Assembly: GCA_020636045.1 (NCBI GenBank)
Contig: JACJYP010000003.1
Location: 186,001 to 250,000 of the forward strand
DNA length: 64,000 nt
From: Lewinellaceae bacterium
Lineage (GTDB): Bacteria; Bacteroidota; Bacteroidia; Chitinophagales; Saprospiraceae
Reading direction: 5' to 3'
Position 1 is the first letter of the stretch; every line of letters begins with the position of its first letter. The position numbers were made by a program, and so were the translations under genes. Below are positions 35,991 through 44,340 of the stretch, piece by piece. Under the pieces are notes generated by a model. It did no database searches. It saw only the letters and a list, made by a program, of their open reading frames with translations, and was not told the origin of the DNA.

Positions 35991-36422
35991 ATGCATACCA
36001 TCAAACAAATCCTGCGCCTCGTCGGGGCGGTCATCGTGCTGTCCGCGGGCCTGATGTCTCCCCTGACGATCTGTTACCGGCAACTGACGACACACAAGGA
36101 GACGGAAGCGGTCATCACAAACGTTGTAAAGACCTATTCACAGGGAAGGCGGGGCAGAACCAATACCAGTTATTTTCTGGAATACGCATATCAGGTGGAC
36201 GGCCGGACCTATAAAGGCCACTACAAAGACTATGCGCCGGTCGGGGGGATCGAAAACGGAGACAAGATCGATATCATTTACGACAAAAGGAACCACGCGA
36301 GTTCCACAGTATCGGCCGGTGGCGGGCAGGGCCTGTTCCCGACCCTCATGGCGCTGGCAGTAGCCGGCTACCTGTTCTACTCGTTTTCCAGACACCGCAG
36401 GGAAAAAATGGCGCCGGCCTGA
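35991..36422 (+). CDS. DUF3592 domain membrane protein
   Basis: 143 residues. One N-terminal membrane helix (ILRLVGAVIVLSAGLMSPLTI), a DUF3592 extracytoplasmic beta domain (TEAVITNVVKTYSQGRRGR, YFLEYAYQVDGRTYKGHYKD, GDKIDIIYDKRNH) and a second helix near the C-terminus (FPTLMALAVAGYLFYSF). DUF3592 proteins are small inner-membrane proteins of unknown role. The following gap 36423-36759 shows no gene; it presumably holds the promoter of the SPFH operon. Confidence 0.85.
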   Translation: MHTIKQILRLVGAVIVLSAGLMSPLTICYRQLTTHKETEAVITNVVKTYSQGRRGRTNTSYFLEYAYQVDGRTYKGHYKDYAPVGGIENGDKIDIIYDKRNHASSTVSAGGGQGLFPTLMALAVAGYLFYSFSRHRREKMAPA

Positions 36423-36759
36423 ACAGGGAGCAATCAGGGCTGTATCTTGCATGCGAAGCACTACATTTGCGCAGGTACGGGAGATATACGGATGGGTCTT
36501 TTGCAAATACGAAAAGCGCTTCTGTCGCTCTTTTCGGAATCGTCCGGTATCATGATTCTGGTATCTGTGTTCCGGCAGTGGCGCCTGTAAGGCATATACG
36601 ATCCCGAACACGTTTTAAGGTTGCACGGACGCGCTCTTCATACTGACGTACAACGCATATACTAACCGGCATAACCCGCTTTGAAAATAGCATAAAATAA
36701 GAGGAGCCGTATATAAAGGCAAGCCAGGGTTGAATACGAAATAATAAAAACAGTAATAT

Positions 36760-37782
36760 ATGTTTGGAATTAAACACATTAAATTTGACTCCATGACCTA
36801 CGTCCTGCATTACAGGAACGGCAATATTAAAAGAGAAGGCCGCGGGCTTTCATTCTTCTATTTCACACCGAACAGTTCAATTGTTGCAATTCCGATGGGG
36901 AGTAACGATCTGCCCTTCATTTTCAATGAAACAACCAGCGACTATCAGACGGTTAACATACAAGGGCAGATCAGTTACAAGATTGCAGACCCGAAAACGC
37001 TTGCTGACGTGCTGGATTTTACCGTTGACGATAACGGACAGTATAAAAAGAATGATATTGAAAAACTCAGTCAAAGAATTATCAATGCGGCGCAGACCTC
37101 AACTTCCTCTTTCATTCACGAAATAAAACTGAAAGACGCGATCCGTTCTGCCAAGGCTATCGAAGAAAGAATTCTGGAAGGCCTTAAAACATCACGGGCG
37201 ATCGCTATGCTTGGCGTTGAAATTCTCGGCGCAAATATTTTAGCCGTTCAGGCGACTCCCGAAATGGCAAGGGCATTGGAAACCGAAACCAGGGAAAAGT
37301 TGCAGCAGGAAGCCGACCACGCGATTTACGAACGTAGAAACTTTGCTGTCGAGCAGGAACGCAGAATAAAGGAGTCGGAACTGAACACTGAAATAGCGGT
37401 TGAGGAAAAACAAAAGCAGATCGCGGAAAAAAGAATTGAAACCGAGGTGCAAGAGGTGGAAAATGAACGCAGGATACTTGAAATGCGATTGGCGACAGAC
37501 ATCGCAATCGAGAACCAGAGAACACAACTGATCGAGCAAAAAACGGCAAACGATAAAAAAGAAGCCGAAACAAAAGGTTACGTAGTCGAGACGACATTGA
37601 AGCCGTACAAAGAGATCGATTGGAGAATCCTGACGGCCCTGAACAATAACCCGGACCCCGGATTCAATATCTCGCTTGCTTTCAGGCAACTTGCAGAAAA
37701 CGCCGATAAAATCGGCAATTTGAATATCAGCCCGGAACTACTGGATTCGATTCTCGGCAATAAGCATGACAAAAGGAGATGA
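36760..37782 (+). CDS. SPFH/band-7 domain protein
   Basis: 340 residues. Residues ~10-190 make a prohibitin-homology (SPFH) domain: IKREGRGLSFFYFTPNSSIV, YQTVNIQGQISYKIADPKTL, and the closing LKTSRAIAMLGVEILGANIL. Residues ~195-290 are a Glu/Arg/Lys-rich coiled coil (ETREKLQQEADHAIYERRNF onward), as in slipins and flotillin relatives. There is no N-terminal membrane helix, so attachment would be by oligomerisation. The stop overlaps the start of the NAD-kinase-like gene by 4 bases, indicating one operon and probably one complex. The pair is less GC-rich than its neighbours. Confidence 0.85.
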   Translation: MFGIKHIKFDSMTYVLHYRNGNIKREGRGLSFFYFTPNSSIVAIPMGSNDLPFIFNETTSDYQTVNIQGQISYKIADPKTLADVLDFTVDDNGQYKKNDIEKLSQRIINAAQTSTSSFIHEIKLKDAIRSAKAIEERILEGLKTSRAIAMLGVEILGANILAVQATPEMARALETETREKLQQEADHAIYERRNFAVEQERRIKESELNTEIAVEEKQKQIAEKRIETEVQEVENERRILEMRLATDIAIENQRTQLIEQKTANDKKEAETKGYVVETTLKPYKEIDWRILTALNNNPDPGFNISLAFRQLAENADKIGNLNISPELLDSILGNKHDKRR

Positions 37783-38699
37783 AATTTGAATATGCCATCA
37801 TTGTAAAAAGCCGGACAAGACTTGAGTCTCTGATCGAGCGTTTTAATACAAAGGCACAGGCCAAATTTTACATTGAACGGCTGGGCGGAGATTTTGACGA
37901 CTATGAGAATGAACACGAAATTTTTCACGCCTCACTGGTTTCGCTTCAAACACAACTTTCCAAATGGATCAAAAACAAAACGGTTGAGCGGGTTTATTTG
38001 CCGTCATTCATCTTCTCCGAAAAAAATCTGATTGTTGTGATCGGGCAGGACGGGCTTGTTGCAAACACGGCCAAATATTCAAATAATTGCCCGATCATAG
38101 CCGTAAATCCGGATAAAAACAGATATGACGGCATACTCCTGCCATTTGATATATCCGATTTCATTTGGGGAGTTGAGAACGTCATTTCAGACCGTTACAA
38201 TGCTAAAACAGTTCGGTTTGCGGAAGCAAAACTGAATGACGGACAAAGGCTTTTGGCATTTAACGACTTGTTTGTGGGCGCCTCGTCGCATATTTCAGCA
38301 CGATATAAAATTTCATATAACAACAAGACAGAAGAGCACTCTTCAAGCGGGCTTGTCGTTTCTACACCGGCAGGTTCGACAGGTTGGCTCAGTTCAATTT
38401 TCAATATGGCTTACGGCGTCACAAGTATGTTTGAGAAAAACCTGAAACCCCAAAGGCCGGAATTAAAGGATAATGAGTTAGTATTTGCCGTTAGGGAGCC
38501 TTTTCAAAGCATCAGGACGCAAACTGGTATCACTACAGGTGTTATTAAAAACCAGGATCATCTTATGGTTGAATCGCTGATGCCGACAAGTGGAGTGATT
38601 TTTAGTGACGGTATTGAAACAGACTTTTTGAAGTTTAACAGCGGTACCGTTGCAACTATTGGAATGGCCAGAGAAACGGCACAACTTGTTATGAAATAA
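37779..38699 (+). CDS. NAD kinase-like protein coupled to SPFH gene
   Basis: 306 residues. C-terminal two thirds follow the NAD/diacylglycerol-kinase fold: VVIGQDGLVANTAKY corresponds to the GGDGT loop (here Gly89-Gln90-Asp91-Gly92, so the second Gly is replaced), FNDLFVGASSHISARY to the NNE region, and SSGLVVSTPAGSTGW to the NAD-binding loop. The first ~70 residues are a charged, helical extension. It could phosphorylate NAD or another small molecule; substitution in the first motif makes the substrate uncertain. Co-translated with the SPFH protein. The last codons (RETAQLVMK) are repeated downstream at 39974 by a tandem duplication. Confidence 0.8.
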   Translation: MKFEYAIIVKSRTRLESLIERFNTKAQAKFYIERLGGDFDDYENEHEIFHASLVSLQTQLSKWIKNKTVERVYLPSFIFSEKNLIVVIGQDGLVANTAKYSNNCPIIAVNPDKNRYDGILLPFDISDFIWGVENVISDRYNAKTVRFAEAKLNDGQRLLAFNDLFVGASSHISARYKISYNNKTEEHSSSGLVVSTPAGSTGWLSSIFNMAYGVTSMFEKNLKPQRPELKDNELVFAVREPFQSIRTQTGITTGVIKNQDHLMVESLMPTSGVIFSDGIETDFLKFNSGTVATIGMARETAQLVMK

Positions 38700-38747
38700 T
38701 AAAGCGGGTTATACCATCGGGTATAAGATAATACCCTGCACCTGTAC

Positions 38748-39791
38748 ATGCAAATGAACCACCAGGAACACACCCGCCTTTTCATCCCTTTCGATCGCTG
38801 GCTGAGCGCCGCCCCTTATGGCGACGGGCATATCAACGACACGTTCCGTGTTGAAGTGGAACACGGGGGCGCCGTGAAAGCATATCTGCTGCAGCGGATC
38901 AACCGGCATGTTTTCCGCAACCCGGAACGGCTCATGCGCAACATGCAGACGGTCTGCGAATGGCTGGCAGAACAGGAAGGATATACTTACCGTGTAGTGG
39001 CGCCGCTGGCCGGACCGGACGGACGGGTGTTGCATACGGACGATGCAGGCGAGTACTGGCGGCTTTTTCCGTTCGTGGAGCACAGTTACACCCCCGAAGC
39101 GCCGGTCGGTCCGGAGACGGCCGCAGAAGCGGCGCGGGCCTACGGCGCATTTGCGCGTGCCCTGCGCGATTTTCCGGCGGGCGAACTCGCAGAAACCATC
39201 CCGGGCTTTCACGATACGGACCTGCGCTGGCAGCATTTCATGGAAGTGCTGGAAAAAGACCCCGCCGGCCGCAAAGCGCTAACGATTCGCGAAATCGATG
39301 CGATCCGGGAGGCAAAGCCCTTGTTCGACCGGATCAGTGCGCTGAAAAAAAGCGGGGCACTGCCGCTCCGGGTGGCGCACAACGATACGAAAGCCTCCAA
39401 TATTCTGTTCGACCGGCGCACACACAAGGCCGTCGCCGTTATCGACCTCGATACCGTGATGCCCGGCACCGCCCTGTCCGATTTTGGCGATATGGTGCGC
39501 ACCTTCACGACCGACCGGCCCGAGGACGATCCGGCCGATCCCGTACTTCGTCGCGATGTGCTGGAAGCCCTGAAGGCGGGCTATCTGGAGGAAGCCGGCG
39601 ACTTTTTGCACGCATCGGAACGGGCGCAGCTGCTGCACGGCGCAGCCTGGATCACAGGAGAACAGGCCATGCGCTTCCTCGGCGACTGGCTGGCCGGCGA
39701 CGTGTACTACAAAACGAGGTACGCCGAACACAATCTGGTGCGCGCGCGCAACCAGTTGGCGCTGTTTCGGGAATTGTCAAAATTGATCTGA
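38748..39791 (+). CDS. Aminoglycoside phosphotransferase-fold sugar kinase (NahK-like)
   Basis: 347 residues, choline/aminoglycoside-kinase fold. Markers: YGDGHINDTFRVE (nucleotide loop), AYLLQRINRHVF (the Lys-equivalent strand), VAHNDTKASNILFD (catalytic loop with HND) and VIDLDTVMPGTALSDFGD (metal-binding DFGD). This is the arrangement of N-acetylhexosamine 1-kinases, which phosphorylate GlcNAc/GalNAc for salvage; the exact sugar is inference. Cytoplasmic. Intact copy of a gene whose tandem duplicate at 40049-41088 is broken. A strong terminator follows at 39858-39891. Confidence 0.85.
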   Translation: MQMNHQEHTRLFIPFDRWLSAAPYGDGHINDTFRVEVEHGGAVKAYLLQRINRHVFRNPERLMRNMQTVCEWLAEQEGYTYRVVAPLAGPDGRVLHTDDAGEYWRLFPFVEHSYTPEAPVGPETAAEAARAYGAFARALRDFPAGELAETIPGFHDTDLRWQHFMEVLEKDPAGRKALTIREIDAIREAKPLFDRISALKKSGALPLRVAHNDTKASNILFDRRTHKAVAVIDLDTVMPGTALSDFGDMVRTFTTDRPEDDPADPVLRRDVLEALKAGYLEEAGDFLHASERAQLLHGAAWITGEQAMRFLGDWLAGDVYYKTRYAEHNLVRARNQLALFRELSKLI

Positions 39792-39857
39792 CGATGTCGG
39801 GTCCTGAGACTGGTGTTCATAAAAACAGGAGAGACTCTTTTCCAAACGAAAACAAAA

Positions 39858-39891
39858 ATCCCGCATTTTTCAATGGTGAAAAATGCGGGAT
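39858..39891. terminator. Bidirectional-type terminator after the kinase gene
   Basis: Perfect 15-bp stem ATCCCGCATTTTTCA / TGAAAAATGCGGGAT with a 4-nt loop. It lies between the kinase and the duplicated tail of the convergent metallophosphatase gene. The second copy of the unit has lost it. Confidence 0.75.
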
Positions 39892-40048
39892 AAGCATGCA
39901 TCAGCATTCTGCAGCCGGATCAGTGTTTTCCCACCCGGTCCCCTGCCGGGGTAGCCGGCGACGTGCTGGCCGCGAAACGGCACAACTTGTTATGAAATAA
40001 TAAAGCGGGTTATACCATCGGGTATAAGATAATACCCTGCACCTGTAC

Positions 40049-41088
40049 ATGCAAATGAACCACCAGGAACACACCCGCCTTTTCATCCCTTTCGATCGCT
40101 GGCTGAGCGCCGCCCCTTATGGCGACGGGCATATCAACGACACGTTCCGTGTTGAAGTGGAACACGGGGGCGCCGTGAAAGCATATCTGCTGCAGCGGAT
40201 CAACCGGCATGTTTTCCGCAACCCGGAACGGCTCATGCGCAACATGCAGACGGTCTGCGAATGGCTGGCAGAACAGGAAGGATATACTTACCGTGTAGCG
40301 GCGCCGCTGGCCGGACCGGACGGACGGGTGTTGCATACGGACGATGCAGGCTGAGTACTGGCGGCTTTTTCCGTTCGTGGAGCACAGTTACACCCCCGAA
40401 GCGCCGGTCGGTCCGGAGACGGCCGCAGAAGCGGCGCGGGCCTACGGCGCATTTGCGCGTGCCCTGCGCGATTTTTCGGCGGGCGAACTCGCAGAAACCA
40501 TCCCGGGCTTTCACGATACGGACCTGCGCTGGCAGCATTTCATGGAAGTGCTGGAAAGACCCCGCTGGCCGCAAAGCGCTAACGATTCGCGAAATCGATG
40601 CGATCCGGGAGGCAAAGCCCTTGTTCGACCGGATCAGTGCGCTGAAAAAAGCGGGGCACTGCCGCTCCGGGTGGCGCACAACGATACGAAAGCCTCCAAT
40701 ATTCTGTTCGACCGGCGCACACAAGGCCGTCGCCGTTATCGACCTCGATACCGTGATGCCCGGCACCGCCCTGTCCGATTTTGGCGATATGGTGCGCACC
40801 TTCACGACCGACCGGCCCGAGGACGATCCGGCCGATCCCGTACTTCGTCGCGATGTGCTGGAAGCCCTGAAGGCGGGCTATCTGGAGGAAGCCGGCGACT
40901 TTTTGCACGCATCGGAACGGGCGCAGCTGCTGCACGGCGCAGCCTGGATCACAGGAGAACAGGCCATGCGCTTCCTCGGCGACTGGCTGGCCGGCGACGT
41001 GTACTACAAAACGAGGTACGCCGAACACAATCTGGTGCGCGCGCGCAACCAGTTGGCGTTGTTTCGGGAGTTGTCAAAATTGATCTGA
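40049..41088 (+). pseudogene. Second, frameshifted copy of the NahK-like kinase
   Basis: Nearly identical to 38748-39791 but with four indels that destroy the frame: +1 near 40350 (GGCTGAG for GGCGAG), -2 near 40556 (A3 for A5), -1 near 40650 (A6 for A7) and -2 near 40721 (one CA lost). Only a few base substitutions separate the copies. The indels sum to -4, exactly the change in spacing between the two stop codons. Catalytic motifs survive in separate frames. It is a recent duplicate in decay, or a duplicate whose consensus is poor; no full-length product can be made as written. Confidence 0.88.
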
Positions 41089-41204
41089 CGATGTAAGGTC
41101 TGGAGACTGATGTTCATAAAAACAGGAGAGACCCTTTCCCTGGCGCGCCTGTTTCTTTTGGCCAGACGCAAGCAGGTTCGATTTAAAGCGTTGTGGTACA
41201 AAAT

Positions 41205-41262
41205 GTTGCGCAGCAACATTCCGTTCCCCCTTTGAAGGGGGGCAGGGGGATGAACACGCGAG
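41205..41262. repeat. Left flank inverted repeat (CCCCCTTTGAAGGGGG type)
   Basis: GTTGCGCAGCAAC, then CCCCCTTTGAAGGGGGG, CAGGGGGATGA and ACGCGAG. The inverted counterpart is at 42743-42811. Both lie just outside the insertion sequence and belong to a repeat type common next to genes in Bacteroidota. Confidence 0.6.
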
Positions 41263-41315
41263 TGACTTGTCCTGAAATAGGTTTACACAAAATGTAAACT
41301 AAAAACAGGACAAAG

Positions 41316-41666
41316 ATGAAAGAAGTAAAGCATTACTCGGATCACTTCAAGCGAGGCGTAGTAAAGGAGATTTTGTCCGGGTCAGAGAGCCTGGAGTACT
41401 ACCGGCGCAAATACAAAATAGGCGGCCACATGACGCTGTCCAGGTGGCTTGTTAACTTTGCGTCGGAAGAAACATTTCCAATGGCATCAAAGAAACGCGA
41501 CAAAGATGAGTTAGCCGATTTGAAGGCAGAACTGGCGTTGTTGCGCCGGGAATTGGCCGACGAGCGCCTGCGTCGGGAAGCGTACGAGTTGATGATCCGC
41601 ATAGCGGAAGAAGAATTCAACATCCCGATTGAAAAAAAGTCTGGTGTCAAACGGTCCAAAAAATGA
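41316..41666 (+). CDS. IS3-family transposase OrfA
   Basis: 116 residues. Helix-turn-helix N-terminus (HYSDHFKRGVVKEILSGSES, YYRRKYKIGGHMTLSRWLVN), then a leucine-zipper-like coil (KDELADLKAELALLRRELAD). This is the DNA-binding half of the transposase. The stop overlaps the OrfB start by 4 bases just after a run of six A, so OrfB may be made by coupling or by -1 slippage into an OrfAB fusion. Confidence 0.9.
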   Translation: MKEVKHYSDHFKRGVVKEILSGSESLEYYRRKYKIGGHMTLSRWLVNFASEETFPMASKKRDKDELADLKAELALLRRELADERLRREAYELMIRIAEEEFNIPIEKKSGVKRSKK

Positions 41667-42583
41667 AAGACCTGCATCCACAAGTGCCGGCAGGGTACCT
41701 GTGTGGATTGTTTGACAAGAGTCGCCAGGCCTTTTATCAAAGGCAACAGGTCATATATGAACAAGCGGCGGAAGCACATTTTATCATCAGCCAGATACAA
41801 AAGATCCGGCAACGGCAACCAAGAATAGGCGGCAGGAAGTTGCAGATCATGTTGGCACAGATGGGAATTGAGATTGGCCGGGATGCGCTGTTTGATCTGC
41901 TTGGGAGCAATGGACTACTGGTCCGACGGCGCCGCAATGGTCGCAGAACAACCCAAAGCAGCCACTGGCTGCGCAAATATCCCAATCTGATCCGGCATTT
42001 TGAGGCAAGCGGCCCCAACCAATTATGGGTAAGCGACATCACATATCTGGAAACGACACAGGGCTATATGTATCTGTTTTTGATCACAGATGCCTATTCC
42101 AAAAAGATACTGGGCTGGGTACTTGCCGACAATCTGAATGCCGACCATGCCCTACAAGCCCTGCAAATGGCGCTCAGACCGATGAAACGGGATTGTTCGG
42201 GGCTGATCCATCACTCGGACCGCGGGGCACAATATTGTTCGGGCAAGTATGTGAAGTTGCTCAACAAGCACCACATCATGATCAGTATGACGGAAAACGG
42301 CGACCCGCTGGAAAATGCCATCGCCGAGCGTGTCAACGGTATTTTGAAGGATGAATGGCTGTATGAAATAAAGAAGGCAGACAAAGACAGCCTGCACAAA
42401 ATCATTCCACAGATCATCCACATTTACAACGAAGAGCGACCGCATTTGAGCCTGGATATGCTGACCCCGAATGTAGCGCACCAAATGAGCGGAAAACTGA
42501 AGAAACGCTGGAAAAACTACTACTCATCCTCAAAAAAAACGGAAAGACCGGAAACCGTTTTTCCACAAACTAACACGCGCTAA
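41663..42583 (+). CDS. IS3-family transposase OrfB (DDE integrase)
   Basis: 306 residues. N-terminal HTH-21-like region (IRQRQPRIGGRKLQIMLAQM), then the rve integrase core with the DDE triad: VSDITYLET (first Asp), LIHHSDRGAQY (second Asp) and ENAIAERVNGILKDEW (Glu), ending in the usual YNEERPHLSLDMLTP. All catalytic residues are present, so the element may be active. Confidence 0.93.
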   Translation: MKDLHPQVPAGYLCGLFDKSRQAFYQRQQVIYEQAAEAHFIISQIQKIRQRQPRIGGRKLQIMLAQMGIEIGRDALFDLLGSNGLLVRRRRNGRRTTQSSHWLRKYPNLIRHFEASGPNQLWVSDITYLETTQGYMYLFLITDAYSKKILGWVLADNLNADHALQALQMALRPMKRDCSGLIHHSDRGAQYCSGKYVKLLNKHHIMISMTENGDPLENAIAERVNGILKDEWLYEIKKADKDSLHKIIPQIIHIYNEERPHLSLDMLTPNVAHQMSGKLKKRWKNYYSSSKKTERPETVFPQTNTR

Positions 42584-42742
42584 CAAAAAGAAAAAAGAAG
42601 CAAAAAAGAAAAAACACATGATGATCATCAATTATGTGTCTGTAAACTTTTTTTAGGACGGGTCACGACGACATTTCCACACACGAACATCACGTTTTTC
42701 CCGCCGATGCTATTGCGAATGGTTTGTTAGTTCTGGTTTATT

Positions 42743-42811
42743 TCGCTTCGCGTAGTCATCCCCCTGGCCCCCTTCAAAGAGGGGGAAGCAGCGCTGCTAC
42801 GCAGCGTTCTA
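42743..42811. repeat. Right flank inverted repeat (CCCCCTTTGAAGGGGG type)
   Basis: Read on the minus strand: CGCTGCGTAGCAGCGCTGC, then CCCCCTCTTTGAAGGGGGCC, AGGGGGATGA and CTACGCG, matching the left flank at 41205-41262 in inverted orientation. Confidence 0.6.
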
Positions 42812-42830
42812 CCAACACAGTAATACCGGA

Positions 42831-43994
42831 TCAGTGTTTCCCCACCCGGTCCCCTGCCGGGGCAGCCGGCGACGTGCTGGCCGCAATGGTGATCACCGAA
42901 CTTTTGGCGCCGTTGCTGTCCAGGCCGTAGGGCCGGCCCGATTCCACCCACAGGGTTTTGACAAAGCCGCGGCGCACCGTTTCTTCGTGATACAGGTCGA
43001 TACAGATCAGCCGGCCGTCGTACAGCGCCCGCACGTCGGGCTGAAGGGTGTGGCCGACCACGATGCGGGAGGCGCCCAGGTATTTCAGCACTTGGTCCAT
43101 TTCTTCCGAAGAGATCAGGTTTTTCGCGGCGCCGCGGTACCAGAACACACCAGTGTCGTCGAAGACGGCGATGGATTCCGCCGTTTTCAACTGACTGAAG
43201 GGCTTGTCGATGTATTTGCGGCCGATGCGGTTGATCTCGGAGATCGACATGCCCGTGGCTGCCATTTCGGGGCTGACGCCGCCGTGGCAAAAGACGTAAT
43301 CTCCGATCTTTTCAATGCAGTTTTTGGTGCGCAGCCAACGGCCGAGTTCGCTGTGGTCGTCGTACCAGTATTTGTATTCTTCGCCGATCAGGACGGCATT
43401 GGCAAAATACTTCTTGCGCACGTAGTCGGTATATCCCTGCAGGTTCATGATCTCGTGGTTGCCGAGGATGAAATGCACCTTGCCGCCGGCCGCTTCGGCT
43501 TCCGGTTCCAGTTTGTAGATCAGCCACAGGCATTCGGTGACGTTGATGCCGCGGTCGAAAAAGTCGCCCACCAGCACCAGGTGGCCGTCGCCGAAACTCC
43601 ATTTGAACTGCTCGTCGATCACGCCGGCGCCCAGCAGCATCATTTTAAACGCTTTGAAATCGCCCTCGATATCGGAAAGTGCCAGCATACGTTCCGGCAG
43701 GTCGTAGTGATCGGGCTCGACGGACAACTTTTCCCTGATCTGGAACGAAAACTTGTCGTTCATATCGGGGATGTTGCAGGTGAGGGTGGGGCGAGTCTTT
43801 TTGCTGAATACCTGCGAGCGCGCGACTGCGGTGGTGTCGTAGCGTTCCACACTTTTCACGATGATACTTTGCCCGCGATAGAACACATGGGGGCCATCGG
43901 TGTCGGCATTGGAGCCGTCTACCGGCGGATCACCTGCCAGCAGGGAGAGGGGCGCGCACACAAGGGCGCAATACCAAATTTTTTTCAACAACAT
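42831..43994 (-). CDS. Secreted metallophosphatase (calcineurin-like, Ser/Thr-phosphatase type)
   Basis: 387 residues with signal peptide (MLLKKIWYCALVCAPLSLLA). All metal-site motifs of the calcineurin fold are present in order: LALSDIEGDFKAF (D-x-E/H-GD variant), VLVGDFFDRG (GDxxDRG), FILGNHEIMN (GNHE), VFCHGGVSPE and RIVVGHTLQP. Predicted to act on a phosphoester in the periplasm; substrate unknown. The 3'-most 54 coding bases are duplicated at 39915-39973, showing that this gene originally lay directly beyond the kinase and its terminator. The convergent IS now lies between them. Confidence 0.88.
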   Translation of the reverse strand: MLLKKIWYCALVCAPLSLLAGDPPVDGSNADTDGPHVFYRGQSIIVKSVERYDTTAVARSQVFSKKTRPTLTCNIPDMNDKFSFQIREKLSVEPDHYDLPERMLALSDIEGDFKAFKMMLLGAGVIDEQFKWSFGDGHLVLVGDFFDRGINVTECLWLIYKLEPEAEAAGGKVHFILGNHEIMNLQGYTDYVRKKYFANAVLIGEEYKYWYDDHSELGRWLRTKNCIEKIGDYVFCHGGVSPEMAATGMSISEINRIGRKYIDKPFSQLKTAESIAVFDDTGVFWYRGAAKNLISSEEMDQVLKYLGASRIVVGHTLQPDVRALYDGRLICIDLYHEETVRRGFVKTLWVESGRPYGLDSNGAKSSVITIAASTSPAAPAGDRVGKH

Positions 43995-44287
43995 AGCAGC
44001 AGCGGTTTGTATTGTTCGGATTTAAAACGCCAAAAAAGTCGTTTTGTCACCGGCAAAAATACAAAACGGCGTACTACCGCGCTTCGGTATTTTTTTTGCC
44101 CTGGAATTTTATTCTTTTATTTCTTTTCCGGGTTTTGGTTTCTATTTTTTCAGGGAAGAATATTCGGCGGTAAGAAATATTGTTTTGAAAAGAGAGGGCG
44201 GGTAAACGCTGTTTTTTGTGCGGCCCGGGTTGCGCTTATGACTTGTTGCTGACAAAAACACTGTTGTTGTATCCTGCGGAAGGGTGC

Positions 44288-44330
44288 AACATTCAGGGCG
44301 AACCAGCAGATCCCGGCCGCCCTGAATGTT
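44288..44330 (-). terminator. Hairpin downstream of the PspC-GIN gene
   Basis: Perfect 13-bp inverted repeat AACATTCAGGGCG (44288-44300) and CGCCCTGAATGTT (44318-44330), directly past the stop codon of the 733-residue gene. There is no strong T run, so it may act as a terminator or an mRNA 3'-end stabiliser. The rest of the gap 43995-44340 shows nothing else. Confidence 0.55.
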
Positions 44331-44340
44331 ACGGTACGTT

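Larger units (their letters stand above)
38673..39973 (+). repeat. Tandem duplication unit, first copy
   Basis: The 1,301-bp unit begins inside the last codons of the NAD-kinase-like gene (GAAACGGCACAAC at 38673), contains the intact kinase gene and its terminator, and ends with 59 bp (39915-39973) matching the 3' end of the metallophosphatase gene (42826-42884). The second copy starts at 39974 with the same GAAACGGCACAAC. Confidence 0.85.
41263..42665 (+). mobile_element. IS3-family insertion sequence
   Basis: About 1.4 kb. Imperfect terminal inverted repeats: left TGACTTGTCCTGAAATAGG then TTTACA, from 41263; right, read inward, TGACCCGTCCTAAAAAAAG then TTTACA, from 42665. Ends are TG...CA as usual for the family. 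It contains two overlapping genes for OrfA and OrfB. No convincing 3-4 bp target duplication is visible (GAG left, CGA right). It sits in the second copy of the tandem duplication, between the decayed kinase and the metallophosphatase. Confidence 0.85.

Noticed and set aside
41260..42669. Target-site duplication of the IS3 element
   Set aside because: Flanking triplets (GAG, CGA) do not match.
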